Assembly (NCBI GenBank): GCA_949316235.1
Contig: OX438760.1
Span: 560,501 to 624,500 of the forward strand
DNA length: 64,000 bases
Direction: 5' to 3'
Source of the DNA: Oegoconia quadripuncta
Taxonomy: Eukaryota > Arthropoda > Insecta > Lepidoptera > Autostichidae
Both the position numbers and the translations under genes were made by a program. Shown here in pieces: positions 38,695 to 49,665 of this stretch. The notes beneath the pieces are model-generated. The model was not told the origin of the DNA. It searched no databases and saw only the letters and a list, made by a program, of their open reading frames with translations. Numbering within the stretch: position 1 is the stretch's first letter; each line of letters begins with the position of its first letter.

Positions 38695-39008
38695 TACATT
38701 GAGAAATATCAGATTAGGAGGTTAGTACATTACAGTTAGTTTACTAATGACTCGGATAGGTGGGTTGTGAATTACATGACGGTTTTCTTTATCTATGGAG
38801 CGAGTTTTCTCTGTCTAATGTATGAATGACGATATTGACCATGTAAAGCTAGTGTCTTTCTCACGATGACCGCCTGAAATTAAAATTGATTATTTATGTA
38901 TGTTATGTATATATTATTAATTTATTTACTCATTAAGTACTGATATTATATACTTTTTCTATAACATGTAGGTTTGTTTATATAATAGGGTGTATTATTG
39001 TTAAGGAG
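38695..39008. other. no supported feature
   Basis: AT-rich flank of the Copia fragment; no LTR terminus recognised. Confidence 0.4.
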
Positions 39009-39315
39009 TGTACGAGACAAGCACATATCTACATATAAGTAAGTACTTCAGTCACACGTCAGCCGCGATCGGCTAAGCAACTCTCTGTAACCCTATCAAT
39101 ATTTAATTATCATCCATAGGTCGCTGGTTCATATCCGGCTCGAAGGACCAATTTATGTGGGAGGCGCTGGTTTTATAATTAAACCACATAAAATAATTTA
39201 GGACTGTATATTGGTAATTAAATATTGATAGGGTTACAGAGAGTTGCTTAGCCGATCGCGGCTGACGTGTGACTGAAGTACTTACTTATATGTAGATATG
39301 TGCTTGTCTCGTACA
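39009..39315. mobile_element. palindromic LTR cDNA insertion carrying a tRNA-Tyr 3' half
   Basis: 307 bp beginning TGTACGAGAC and ending GTCTCGTACA, flanked by GGAG (39005-39008 / 39316-39319). Arms 39009-39109 and 39215-39315 are perfect 101-bp inverted copies. In the spacer, 39112-39150 matches the 3' exon of tRNA-Tyr plus CCA (positions 38-76). Read on the minus strand, 39315-39156 is a TGT...ACA LTR-like unit of 160 bp, followed by 5 nt and then the complement of tRNA-Tyr as a primer-binding site. See findings for the interpretation. Confidence 0.7.
39112..39150 (+). pseudogene. tRNA-Tyr 3' half with CCA, position 58 changed
   Basis: 39 nt, exactly positions 38-76: anticodon-stem 3' strand and variable loop (ATCCATAGGTC), T arm (GCTGG TTCATAT CCGGC pairs fully, one G-T), acceptor strand CGAAGGA and CCA. 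The T loop reads TTCATAT where A58 is expected, so the invariant A is T at 39132. No 5' half is present. Not a working tRNA. Confidence 0.75.
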
Positions 39316-39948
39316 GGAGATCATTTTATTATTGAGAGAAAGAGATGTATACACGTATGTATCCTCTCATCGCATCTTGCTGATTACTCCTATTAATTGT
39401 AATTGTTATTTGTATGTACATTTGTTGACTCCTCCAGGCTCCACTGAAAACCAGCGTTGTAGTGAGCGGCTACAACTCATGCTGAGTTGGAGACCTTTTT
39501 GACTCCACCTTGCGACACCGACAATTAGATGGCAAACACAATGTTATTTTTTGTACGTGTCTCCACTGTGTAATATTTGTACCTGATTGTTTGTGTCATG
39601 AGATGGGTTTAAATATTTTTTTTTTCTTTCTTTCTTACATAGAAGGATCAGGATGTTTTGGGTTGAATCTGAGTTCACAGAACACAGTGCTGAAGGTCTT
39701 TCATAGATTTTCGCCGGTGTAGACTTCTGCAACTCGACACTATATTGCGTCAAATTTGCGTGGTTGCGAGTTGATGGTACTATTCTTGGCACCCGCAGCT
39801 TTAAGGAGCAGTGCTCAAAGAAGCCTAGCAAACTCTTGATGTTGCCGACGACTTCTGGGAGCGTCCTCGATGCCCAGAGCCAGGGCTACCGGAATACCGG
39901 TATTCTGTCACACCTGGACATTCTAAGACGACGCTCTTCTGCCTCCAT
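39316..39948. other. LINE-type 3' UTR fragments
   Basis: 39436-39520 (CACTGAAAACCAGCGTTGTA) resembles 51109 and 53823. 39885-39949 (GGCTACCGGAATACCGGTAT) is repeated at 41024-41090. Confidence 0.4.
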
Positions 39949-39949
39949 G

Positions 39950-40150
39950 TTTTTTTTATGCACGACAGGTTCGTACTTGACCTCAATCACACCTGATGTT
40001 AAGTGAAGATGAGGTCGAATGTGGAAGCGTACTGACCCGGAATCCCCAACACATTTGAGGGACTGGCTATCTTATCTCTGACAACCGGAACACAACAATG
40101 CTATTAACATTGCTACTTGGCGGCAGATTTAGATAAGATGATGGTAGCTG
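39950..40150 (-). mobile_element. SINE-A, head missing
   Basis: Poly-T at 39950-39957, body to GATAAGATGATGGTAGCTGG. Confidence 0.85.
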
Positions 40151-40159
40151 GCTGTAGGC

Positions 40160-40570
40160 TACGTAGAGGGCTGTCTGTAACACCTCGAGTAAACATGTGT
40201 TTGTTGAATAGTACATACCCATAGTTAAAGCTCCTTTAAGCAATCGGAGCTGGGGCCTCTTTAGCTGTTCTTGCCTCCGTGATAACCTGGTGTTCATCGT
40301 CCGGACCCTCCACCCTCCACCTTCCCATGGCCCTATCAACCATCTTGGTTATACGGGCCGAATCGATGAGAGGTGCGTCCGGTACTTGCTCGGGGCTCTT
40401 TCCCGGTATCGCACTTCTTGACTCTCGACAAATTTTCTAAATTCTCTGTCCTTGTCCCTATGGCCAATTCTCCCCTTTTTGGGCCTTGACATTACTATAA
40501 CGGCTTGCTCAACCGGCTGCCAGATCAATCTCCGGTCGCGTCCCGTCACGGGTTCCTTCCTCTATCTCGA
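40160..40570 (-). other. GC-richer unassigned coding-like patch
   Basis: The minus strand has two open stretches (40549-40349 and 40339-40067) rich in Arg and Lys (SRPKKGRIGHRDKDREFRKF). Possibly a transposon ORF1/gag remnant; nothing decisive. Confidence 0.25.
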
Positions 40571-41023
40571 GCCGGGCTCGTGTGTGTGTAGTGGCGTGCA
40601 CAGAATTTTGCCACAGGGTAGATAGAATGATAAAATTTGCTATTAAATGAGAAAAAATTCAACTTAAAAAAATAAACATACAAACGGCCGAATTGAGAAT
40701 CTACTCCTTTTTGAAGTACCCTCACAACTGTTTAGAAAATTTCTTTTCACATCTGTATGAACCAGTTGTCGTGACAATGGTTTTCGAGGAAAGCTTACAA
40801 TTTACTAGGGTCGCTGCTTTTCTATCAGTATGGAGGGCACGCCACTGTACGCTAATCACCAATAATGCCACTGAAATAACGCGGCCAACCACAATTGTAA
40901 AGGTTACGTGTAAGGCCATGAACTGTAACGTACGTATTTATATGAGTGATATCGTTCACGCTAGCTACATATCATTGCGTAATGCTTCCTCACCCAAAGG
41001 AGGCAATCTTACCAACCCAAGGC

Positions 41024-41275
41024 TACCGGAATACCGGTATTCTGCCACACCTGGACATAATAAGACAACGCTCTTCTGCCTCCATGTACGCTCTACGCAC
41101 GCTAGCTACATATCATGGGCGTAATGCTTCCTAACCCAAAGGTTGCCTGGATAGGTAGTGATAAGGCCGCCAAATTGTAATATCCCCTTTTTATATATCG
41201 CTGTGTTATGCTCCTTATTGTTGTACAATAAAGAATATTTTGTTGTTGTTGTTGTTGTTGTAAATAAACGAATTG
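41024..41275 (+). mobile_element. LINE 3' UTR with (GTT)n tail
   Basis: GGTTGCCTGGATAGGTAGTG ... AAGGCCGCC ... TTGTACAATAAAGAATATTT then (TTG)n, a typical lepidopteran LINE end; related inverse copy at 22262-22440. Confidence 0.65.
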
Positions 41276-41810
41276 AATTGAGATTTAATTCCAATGCTTC
41301 TTAATACCAGACCTCAAGAAGTTATTTAACAAATTTTTTATCCTCCAAAAATTGATAACATTACTACCTATGAGTGACCAGGGAATTGTGATTTGCATCC
41401 TCTGATCCCAAATATTAGCGGTGACAGAATAAATTTGAGACAATCTATTCAAATGTTAGCATAATGACGGAGAAGAATACGTTCAAAGTACGCTTCCCAT
41501 GAGTATCGTAAATGGCACCGATCGCGCTGATAGCGCTGACAGCCGTTCCATTTGCGTTGGGAGCGCCGCGCGCCAACAGCATAGGAAACGTCTAATCCGT
41601 TCGAAACGCTTTTGTGAGCACTGACAGATTCTATTAATTCGGCACGCTTGATTCACATATACTACATAACCTCAATCTAGTAGCTGAACAATACTGATTG
41701 ATTGGTCTTTTAATAGTTTTTTACATTGAGCCACGGAGGCGGTTAAAGAAATAAACTTCGCATGATAGGAAGCTTAATAATCTCGCCAGTCGCATATTCC
41801 TTCAATAGTT
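41276..41810. other. mostly unassigned
   Basis: 41720-41747 is an isolated SINE-A head fragment (TACATTGAGCCACGGAGGCG). 41500-41600 is GC-richer without a clear frame. Confidence 0.4.
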
Positions 41811-41903
41811 TATGTACTTCGCGTACTTCATCTTAGGCCACATCGTCACTTCCCATCAGGTGAGCTTGTGGTCAAACGCATATCCAGTTAACCATAAAAA
41901 AAC
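41811..41903 (+). mobile_element. LINE-q 3' end
   Basis: TCTTAGGCCACATCGTCACT ... AACCATAAAAAAAC. Confidence 0.6.
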
Positions 41904-42051
41904 TTCAATGTTTGTGTTGGTTGATGTTCGTGCGTCATCGGAAGTTGAAACTGTTTACCAACAATCCATTGACCCATGAACTGTTCATCGAAAGAACATT
42001 ACGTCACTGAAGGTTTCATTAAAACAATCTTCAGCATTAATTAACCTTGAC

Positions 42052-42345
42052 CGGCCTCCGTGGCTCAATGTAAACAACATTGGGTTTACGATTCGGAGGT
42101 CGCAGGTTCGATCCCCAGCGTGGTACATGTTTAAGTACTCGGTTTGTTTGGTGGAAGGGCATTTTAAATGTCCGCCTGGCTAGCTACCACCATCTTATCT
42201 AAATCTGCCGCCAAGCAGCAATGTTAACCATTGTTGTGTTCCGGTTGTCAGAGATAAGATAGCCAGTCCCCCAAATGTGTTGGGGTTTCCGGGTCAGTAC
42301 GCTTCAACGTCACATACCAACCCGTTGTGCATAAAAAAAAAAGCC
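42052..42345 (+). mobile_element. SINE-A, near full length
   Basis: Head CGGCCTCCGTGGCTCAATG, box B GGTTCGATCCC, tail CGTTGTGCATAAAAAAAAAA with a deletion before it. It splits a degenerate repeat region (41940-42010 / 42346-42430) with short TCAAC-like units. Confidence 0.85.
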
Positions 42346-42604
42346 CAAGAACGATTGACACATGAACTATTCGTCAAGTGAATTATTCGCCAACGAATCT
42401 TAGGCCAATGTAATGATTAACCGCCGAACGTCAATTTCATGTGAGGCTCCTCTAAAAATCAGCGTTATCGTTATTAGGTAATTACATCTCATATTGAGAA
42501 TGGAGACCTTTTTGGCAACACAATGAGACACCGAAAAAAATGTGTCTGTATAAGCGAAGTCTGGTACCTTTTTTCGTTTACCTCGAAAGAATTACTTGGG
42601 TATG

Positions 42605-42892
42605 TTATAAATAAATAAATAAATAATACCCTTAGACATACACACAGCGCCATCTAGTTCCACACTAAGCAACTATAGGCTTGTGTTGCGTATACCAGAT
42701 GGTTGATAAACTACATAAATACATATTTCTTTTTGTAAATAAATACTTATTATACATGAAAACATCCATAACTCGGGTACACATGTCCGTATTGCCCCTA
42801 TGCCAACATATGCCCCTAGCGGGATTCGAACCCGCAACCTTTTGGTATAGTGGTCAGAGTTGCTAACCACTACACCAAACAGGTCGTCAAAA
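42605..42892 (-). mobile_element. SINE-C, full length
   Basis: ACACAGCGCCATCTAGTTCC at left, box B inverse GGGATTCGAACCCGC, head inverse CCACTACACCAAACAGGTCG at right; abuts MITE-3. Confidence 0.9.
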
Positions 42893-42913
42893 TTATTTAA
42901 AAAAATAGTTATA

Positions 42914-44167
42914 CAGGGTGAATTTCGATTCGTGTAATTCCCATTAACTACACCACCACATCTAATAATTATGTGATGAATTTTTTTTGGATTTCTTGTT
43001 TGTTGAACAGATGTGGTGTGAAAATAAAGTTTGTTTTATTATTTATTTATTTATTAACTGGTGACGCCCCTCTTGCTTACGAACCACTTTCCTGAAAGGA
43101 ACCATAGTCGAATTCGATCAAAAAATTTTTATAAATATTTATATAAAATTTTTATATTTTTATAAATATTAAATTACCCATACAAAGTAAACCATTTAAC
43201 CACCTTTATCATGGAACTCCAACCATTTTCCGGATGAATTCGACTATGGCTCCTAGTGGAAAGTGGAGTCACCAGCCGAAAATTTATGGACTTCCATACG
43301 GAAAGGTGGTTTCAGTTGTAGTGTTATTCCTCTATGGTAATGGGTAACTTTGTATGGATAATCGAAAATTCTTTGATCGAATTCGACTATGGTTTCGACC
43401 GCATGCAATCCGCGCAAGTCCATCGTTAGAAATTTTCAAGAAAAGAGTAAAAGAGCATTATTTGTCTTTGTGATTTCTCCTCAGTATTATAGTAATTATT
43501 TAATTATTTACCGTAATATGAGTATTGATAATGTATATACTTGTTTATACTTCGTACTATATATATATATATATGTATATTGGATAGGTTGTGTGGTATA
43601 TTTATTTTTATATAATTTTTTTTTTATAAAATAATTTTCAATAAATAAATAAATAAATAAATAAATATCCTTAGACATACACACAGCGCCATCTAGTTCC
43701 ACAGTAAGCAACTATATGCTTGTGTTGTGGATACCAGATGGTTGATATAATACATAAATACATTTTTTTTTGTAAATAAATACTTATTATAAATGAAAAC
43801 ATCCATAACTCGGGTACACATGTCCGTATTCATCACACAAACATATGCCCCTAGCGGGATTCGAACCCGCAACCTTTTGGTATAGTGGTCAGAGTTGCTA
43901 ACCATTACACCAAACAGGTCGTCGTTTCAATTGTAGTGTACACTATTTTTTGCCCAATCTAATAAACACTATGTATCTCTAAGGTTTGCTGGTAGAAAAC
44001 TCTATCGGAGTTAAGCTCGCCTTTGTACATTTTATATACAATGCATATTTCTGTAATAATTTTGTGTACAATAAAGATATTAAGATATGGTTTCTTTGGG
44101 AAAGTTGTTCGTAAACCAGAGTGGCGTCACCAGTTAATAGGAATTACACTAATTCAATTTCACCCTG
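42914..44167. mobile_element. MITE-3, complete ends, with SINE-C inside
   Basis: TA + CAGGGTGAATTTCGATTCGT (42914) and AATTCAATTTCACCCTG + TA (44167). Inner part contains degenerate inverted copies of CTGGTGACGCC...GAACCATAGTCGAATTCG, and SINE-C (minus) at 43640-43925. An AT dinucleotide run is at 43557-43573. Confidence 0.75.
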
Positions 44168-45480
44168 TATAATAAGTTGAACTTTGTTATTTTGTGTGTC
44201 GTTTATTGGTTCAAACAGGTATATTCGCTCACAACACACATCGCTTTTAGTGATAAGAGCGCCTAATTGTGTTCTATTGTTATCATTAAAAATTATTGTA
44301 AATTATTTTGCGCAATTAAGAGTATTTGTAATTGTATTTTCCATTATATTCTTGCAACGCCTTAGTGGAAAATTTAGGTATTTTGCGTTGTGATGTAGCG
44401 CGTTCCGCTACGCTACGGTCTGACTTTATTAATATCATTATACCTTTGTAGGTAACCCAGCATAATTTTCAAGCTATTTAGGAAACGTAAGCATAACTTG
44501 CTCTTTCATTTCCCGCGCATTTTTTAAACGCCGGTAACCACCCCCGAAAGGGAAACCATTCCCCTGAATAATCACCGCAGATTAGCCGCGTGGTGTTCGC
44601 AAAATGAGCGAAATATTTTCATAATGGAAAGTCGAGCAAAGATGTCAGGAGACGCTCACGATTATATAATAAAGGATGGCTTAATTAACTCGCAGCTGTA
44701 TGTAGATTTGAAGGTGATATGTTGCAGTCCGGCGTTTCGAACGCGACTGTTGTACGCCATCCACTTAGCGTTGCCATCTATATAAGGTCTAACAAAATTA
44801 ACCCAACAAACTTTGGCAATTCATTCATTCATTCTCATTCTCAAATATGTGCAGTCACAAATATGTACATTCTCTAAAACACATGTAAATGAATATGAAC
44901 ACGCCTCGTTTGTTGCCTGTTATCTACTTATTTATTATTTATCTATATATTATTGAGGCTATTTAACACAATACACATTTATTTGGTTAGATTCAGATTT
45001 ATTTGTAATAGTCTTACAGTGTCAGTCATTAAAATTCAGCCTTGTCAATATTTTATAAACATAATCAACATTGATTCGATGTTGGTCAGTGATAATTGAT
45101 ATATAATTGTCCTGTTTAGGGATAATCATAAATAAAACTCACAAGTATCCACGTTGCGATGTATTCGCCGGCAATGCACAGCTTGTTTACAAAATACCTT
45201 CTGACTAGTTTTAGGAAAGTGCCTACTCACAAATACCACAATCGTACATAAACATGTCTATAGCCACTCAACTGTCCGGGCCCGAAACAGTTTTAACTAC
45301 AGATAAGGAATCGTTTCGAACCGCATGAAGGTAGCGCGCTTTGTTTACTGTTGTAACCGCGGACAGTAGACTGGTCTTTTTTTGGTTACAGATGTAACCG
45401 CGTGCGGTTGAATGGTTTAAAGTAAAAGCCGTGTCGTACCAGGAATTCAAAGAAATGGCGGAATGTAGAGAAGTGGGGAA
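44168..45480. other. no supported gene
   Basis: Includes a GC-richer patch at 44520-44760 and 45270-45480 but no splice-supported frame. Single-strand open frames here are short and featureless. Confidence 0.4.
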
Positions 45481-45533
45481 ATGACTCCACCAACAAGACC
45501 ATAAGAGACAGAAGCATTTTTTAAACGCCCGTG

Positions 45534-45711
45534 TATAAAATCGCAAGACGCCACGTTAACCCTTCGTTCGCCGTTGGGGACCATTCTATTTTAATTCAAC
45601 ACTTTCAGCGTCGACCGCCATATTTTCTTAGGCAAAATGAAAGCCTTCCTTTAGCCTTTAGCGTCTACCTTTACGTCCAGTCGGCCACTGAATTAATTAG
45701 TTTTACCCGAG
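45534..45711 (+). pseudogene. candidate TATA promoter and frameshifted signal-peptide exon
   Basis: TATAAAA at 45534-45540 is followed about 100 bp later by ATG (45637) reading MKAFL then TAG. One nucleotide out of frame, the sequence continues LAFSVYLYVQSATELISFTR up to CGAG|GTAAGT (donor GT at 45712). Together this is a textbook secreted-protein first exon with a one-base deletion. It may be a pseudogene, a base error in the assembly, or coincidence. No second exon was recognised downstream. Confidence 0.35.
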
Positions 45712-45987
45712 GTAAGTTTGTATCCATTTATGTTGGAGATTTTTTATGGGAATTATTTTTCCAAGAATTACCAAGCGAAACTCTTGATTTATTCATCCAG
45801 ATTCAGCCAGAAAAGGCAAAGTAAACATACCTACATGAAATTCTATTTTTATCGGATTGAATAAGCTATGTTTCTCGCGCCGTCTCAAAGGTGAGTAGTT
45901 CCCTCGGGATAAACAAATTAAACAGATCCGTGATAAAGTTATTCCGCACGCAGGTGAAACCGCGGTCGGAAAGTTAGTTTATTATAT

Positions 45988-46445
45988 ACTAGTTTTCTGC
46001 CCGCGGTTTCGCCTGCGTTAGAATAGCTTTTTTAATTTGTTTATCCCCCGGAAACTACTCACCTTATCGGAATAAAAATATCCTATATCTTAATCCAGGG
46101 TTTATTCTACGTACGTACCAAATTTCATCCCAATCCGTACATCCGTTTCGCCGTAATTGAGGAACAAACAAACAAACATTTAATTAAACAAACATCCAAA
46201 CTTTCACATTTTATAATATTATTAGATTATTGTATTATTTCTAGCTTTCCGCCCGCGGCTTCGTCTGCGTGGAATAAGTGTATCTACTCTAACTCTTTAT
46301 CAGGATAAAAATACTCTATGTCCTATACCAGGGTATATTCTACCCATATACCAAATTTCATCCAAATCCGTTCATCCGTTTCTCCGTGATTGAACAACAA
46401 ACAACAAACAAACATCCGAACGTTCGCATTTATAACATTAAATAA
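45988..46445 (+). repeat. two 'CCCGCGGCTTCGCC' repeats in tandem
   Basis: Copies 45988-46220 and 46240-46445, each ending in AAACTTTCACATTTTATAAT-like sequence. A 3' fragment of a third lies at 45885-45980. Confidence 0.7.
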
Positions 46446-46916
46446 ATATAGTTAGATTAGTTAGACTTGCTAATTCAACAAAATATTTCTTATTCTATAA
46501 AAACAATATAAGAATATATCTTAAAATAATTTCAGATACCTATCATTCGTAGAACTTACGATATAAAACTCTTTTTAATTTTGAATATTAAAACAGCCAC
46601 TGAATTCAGGCAAAATCCAAGAATCCCACCCAAATCCGGACTATTAAATTATACAGACCCAACTTACTCTTTCCCCGGCATTCCGGGCAATCCCGGGATA
46701 TCCCGGCGCGGCGTACCACAAATATTAGCTGGCACCGGGAAGATCAGATTTGTATGTATTATTCATGTGAGCTGCGGCTGTTTGTCTTGACTCCTGCGAG
46801 ACGGGCCAGTTGGGTGGCTCTTGATAACTGGGTGTTACAGTTTGCACAACGGAGTAGAATCCTATGTGTGAAGGACTGTTAAAACCATGAAGGTAATACA
46901 AAAAATATATAAAACC
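46446..46916. other. mostly unassigned, one GC palindrome
   Basis: CCGGGATATCCCGG at 46693-46706 is a perfect 14-bp palindrome in a CCGGG-rich patch. No other feature supported. Confidence 0.4.
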
Positions 46917-47527
46917 CGCTTTGGCACAATTGTGTCACGACTCCTGCACTAGAAGCATGACAGGTATATTCTATTTATTGCTTTGGCCACAATTGTGTCA
47001 CGACTCCTGCACTAGAAGCATGACAGGTACTATTATATTCGTCGCTTTGGCCACAATTGTGTCACGACTCCTGCACTAGAAGCATGACCGGTACTATTAT
47101 ATTCGTCGCTTTGGCCACAATTGTGTCACGACTCCTGCACTAGAAGCATGACAGGTACTATTATATTCGTCGCTTTGGCCACAATTGTGTCACGACTCCT
47201 GCACTAGTAGCATGACAGGTACTATTATATTCGTCGCTTTGGCCACAATTGTGTCACGACTCCTGCACTAGAAGCATGATAGGTACTATTCTATTTATCG
47301 CTTTGGCCACAATTGTGTCACGACTCCTGCACTAGTAGCATGACATGTACTATTATATTCGTCGCTTTGGCCACAATTGTGTCACGACTCCTGCACTAGA
47401 AGCATGATATGTACTATTCTATTTATCGCTTTGGCCACAATTGTGTCACGACTCCTGCACTAGAAGCATGACAGGTACTATTCTATTTATCGCTTTGGCC
47501 ACAATTGTGTCTCGACTCCTGCACTAA
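46917..47527. repeat. 64-bp satellite array, about 9.5 units
   Basis: Unit: CGCTTTGGCCACAATTGTGT, CACGACTCCTGCACTAG, (A/T)AGCATGA(C/T)AGG-type segment, then ACTATTATATTCGT or ACTATTCTATTTAT. Each unit contains the palindrome CACAATTGTG. The two 3' variants mix along the array. The last unit is cut after GCACTA by a SINE-A. Confidence 0.95.
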
Positions 47528-47806
47528 ACCGCCTCCGTGGCTCAATGTAAATAACATTGGGTTTACGATTCGGAGGTCGCGGGTTCGATCCCCAGCGGGT
47601 TGCGTGTTTAAGTACTCGGTTTGGTTGGTGGTAGGGCATTTTAAATGTCCGCCTGGCTAGCTACCACCATCTTATCTAAATCTGCCGCCAAGCATCAATA
47701 GCCAGTCCCCCAAATGTGTTGGGGTTTCCGGGTCAGTACGCTTCCACCTTCGACCTCATCTTCAGTTAACATCAGGTGTGATTGAGGTCAAGTACGAACG
47801 GGGTAC
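47528..47806 (+). mobile_element. SINE-A ending the satellite array
   Basis: Head AACCGCCTCCGTGGCTCAAT, box B GGTTCGATCCC, internal deletion after CCGCCAAGCATCAA, tail lost at GTACGAACGGGG. Confidence 0.85.
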
Positions 47807-47929
47807 GAAACATGAGTGTAAATCATAGTTGGGATGTTCATTACGTTGTACGTGCGATGTACGTTACTGCGAAAGTTCACCATTGCGACGTACGTTGTCG
47901 CGAAAGTTCTTTACTACTGTTTGAGCATT

Positions 47930-48043
47930 TTAATCGTCCGCCTGGCTAGCTACCAACATGTTATACAAATCTAACTGGGGATCGAACCCGCGACCTCCGA
48001 ATCATAAAACCAATGTTGTTTACATTGAGCCACGGAGGCGGTT
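47930..48043 (-). mobile_element. SINE-A fragments, inverted head
   Basis: 47933-47965 is a + strand body piece; 47966-48043 is an inverted head (GGGGATCGAACCCGCGACCT ... GCCACGGAGGCGG). Head-to-head with 47528 it could form a stem of about 75 bp. Confidence 0.7.
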
Positions 48044-48064
48044 TAGTAATTAATAAAAAAATAG

Positions 48065-48260
48065 GTGTTTGTTTCCTCAAACAATATCGTTTATAAATTG
48101 ATTTTCCTGCAGTCAGAGGTCTTCATTGCATCGGTTTTGACCTCCGACTACGAATTTATATACTCGATATTGTTTGAGAAAACAAAAGAAAGCAGCAATT
48201 TAGTTTGGGATATTCCTGACCACCCATTTGGGATAAAGATTTTAAAGTTATGTATTAATA
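48065..48260. repeat. foldback-type repeat (CTCAAACAATATCG ends)
   Basis: CTCAAACAATATCG at 48077 and its inverse CGATATTGTTTGAG at 48164, with inverted CAGTCAGAGGTC / GACCTCCGACT inside; followed by TTTGGGATATTCCTGACCAC, inverted at 48600-48660. Confidence 0.55.
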
Positions 48261-49216
48261 TATATACCAACTCACTATCCTGATAGCGTATATACAGACT
48301 GTAATATATTTCTAGTTCAGTCCTTCAAACGTCCTAACTCAACCAGAGTGTAAATAGTCTCAAATTAATTCGTCTGAAGTTGTTTTTAAGATTGAAAGTT
48401 GAAGTTGATGAATACTTGTGATTCGGCATAACATTCAGAATAGTTACCACAGAGAGATGATTGATTCTCCGACTGTTAAATTGTGAAAATGTTTTACGTT
48501 TCCAAAATGCTGTCTGATCTTAAAGTTATTTTTAACCGTCTGGCTTAATGTAAGCTACAGATTTACTAGATTTTATTGTATTTTGCCATCTACATACATA
48601 CTCCACGAACTTTATCCCAAATGAGTTGGTCAGATATATCCCAAACTTACGCGTTTGGTTCCTAACAACATCCGCAGTTCACCATATAAACAGATATTCA
48701 CACGTGACAGGATTACCCCATCGCCGTTAAAATGGTCAAATCTATAGATTTTTTTGGTGGAAAGCCCACGGAAAGAGTTCTTTTCTTTTAATGTGACAAA
48801 ACCACACGCCACTGGACAGTCATTAAACACCACAAAATTCTTCATTTGGGATATTGGTTTCAATTTGAGTCAAGACGCCAACATCAGTAAATACACTTAC
48901 ACTTACTTACTTACCCGTAACAAGTACCAACCCGTTGTGCAGCCAAAAAAAAAAAACACTGGAGTCCAGACCCAGATCATGATAATGATAAATTTTAAAT
49001 GCTAACTAGCTTCTTCACTTTTTGGTGTCAATGCGTACAAGTTTATTTTATGGGCCGGGCCCAGAATGTTGGGTATGGGTCAGTTGTAACCATGACTGTA
49101 TGCAAGAGACGGGCACAGCGCTCCCGCGCTCGCCCACCTGCCGCGCCCGGCGACACTGTAAAAAGTACATAGGCGTGACAGCAACTGTACCTGCTCAAAA
49201 AAATGTACTCAAAATT
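48261..49216. other. unassigned with repeat fragments
   Basis: 48545-48575 SINE-A-like head remnant, 48595-48700 inverse of 48180-48240, 48918-48956 SINE-A poly-A end. 49110-49150 is a short GC-rich patch. No gene supported. Confidence 0.35.
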
Positions 49217-49534
49217 ATGCACATCTGGTTAGCACTTGACCTCAATCACACCTGATGTTAAGTGAAGATGAGGCCGAGGGTGGAAGTGTAATGACCCGGA
49301 AACCCAAATATTTGGGGTCCTGGCTATCTTATCACTGACAACCGGAACACAACAATGCTATTAACATTGGTGTTTAGCGGCAGATTTAGATAAGTGGTAT
49401 CTAGCCAGGCGGACATTTAAAATGCCCAACCACCAACCAAATCGAGTACTAAACATATACTCCGCTGAGGTTCGAACCAGCGACCTTCGATTCGTAAATC
49501 CTACGTTGTTTATATTCAGCCACGGAGGCGGTTA
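49217..49534 (-). mobile_element. SINE-A, near full length, diverged
   Basis: From GTTAGCACTTGACCTCAATC to GCCACGGAGGCGGTTAA; many substitutions, so an older copy. Confidence 0.85.
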
Positions 49535-49665
49535 ACTTATATTTATTTCTCTTAAAAAATATTAAAACACTTCCGCAATTATGACAAATCCAACATCTTA
49601 ACTGTTCTGCCTACAGGATGCGCAAAAGGAACGAACCTACTTACAAACATACAGTCAAAAACATT

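Noticed and set aside
38215..39315. Copia fragment and the tRNA-Tyr palindrome as one element
   Set aside because: They lie 315 bp apart, but no Copia LTR or reading frame links them, and the palindrome has its own TG...CA ends and flank duplication.
40693..41124. 143-codon + strand frame
   Set aside because: Its second half is a LINE 3' UTR repeated at 39885; no domain, no splice context.
46917..47527. Regular repeat array that could be mistaken for a CRISPR
   Set aside because: Units are contiguous 64-bp copies with no unique spacers, in a eukaryotic genome.
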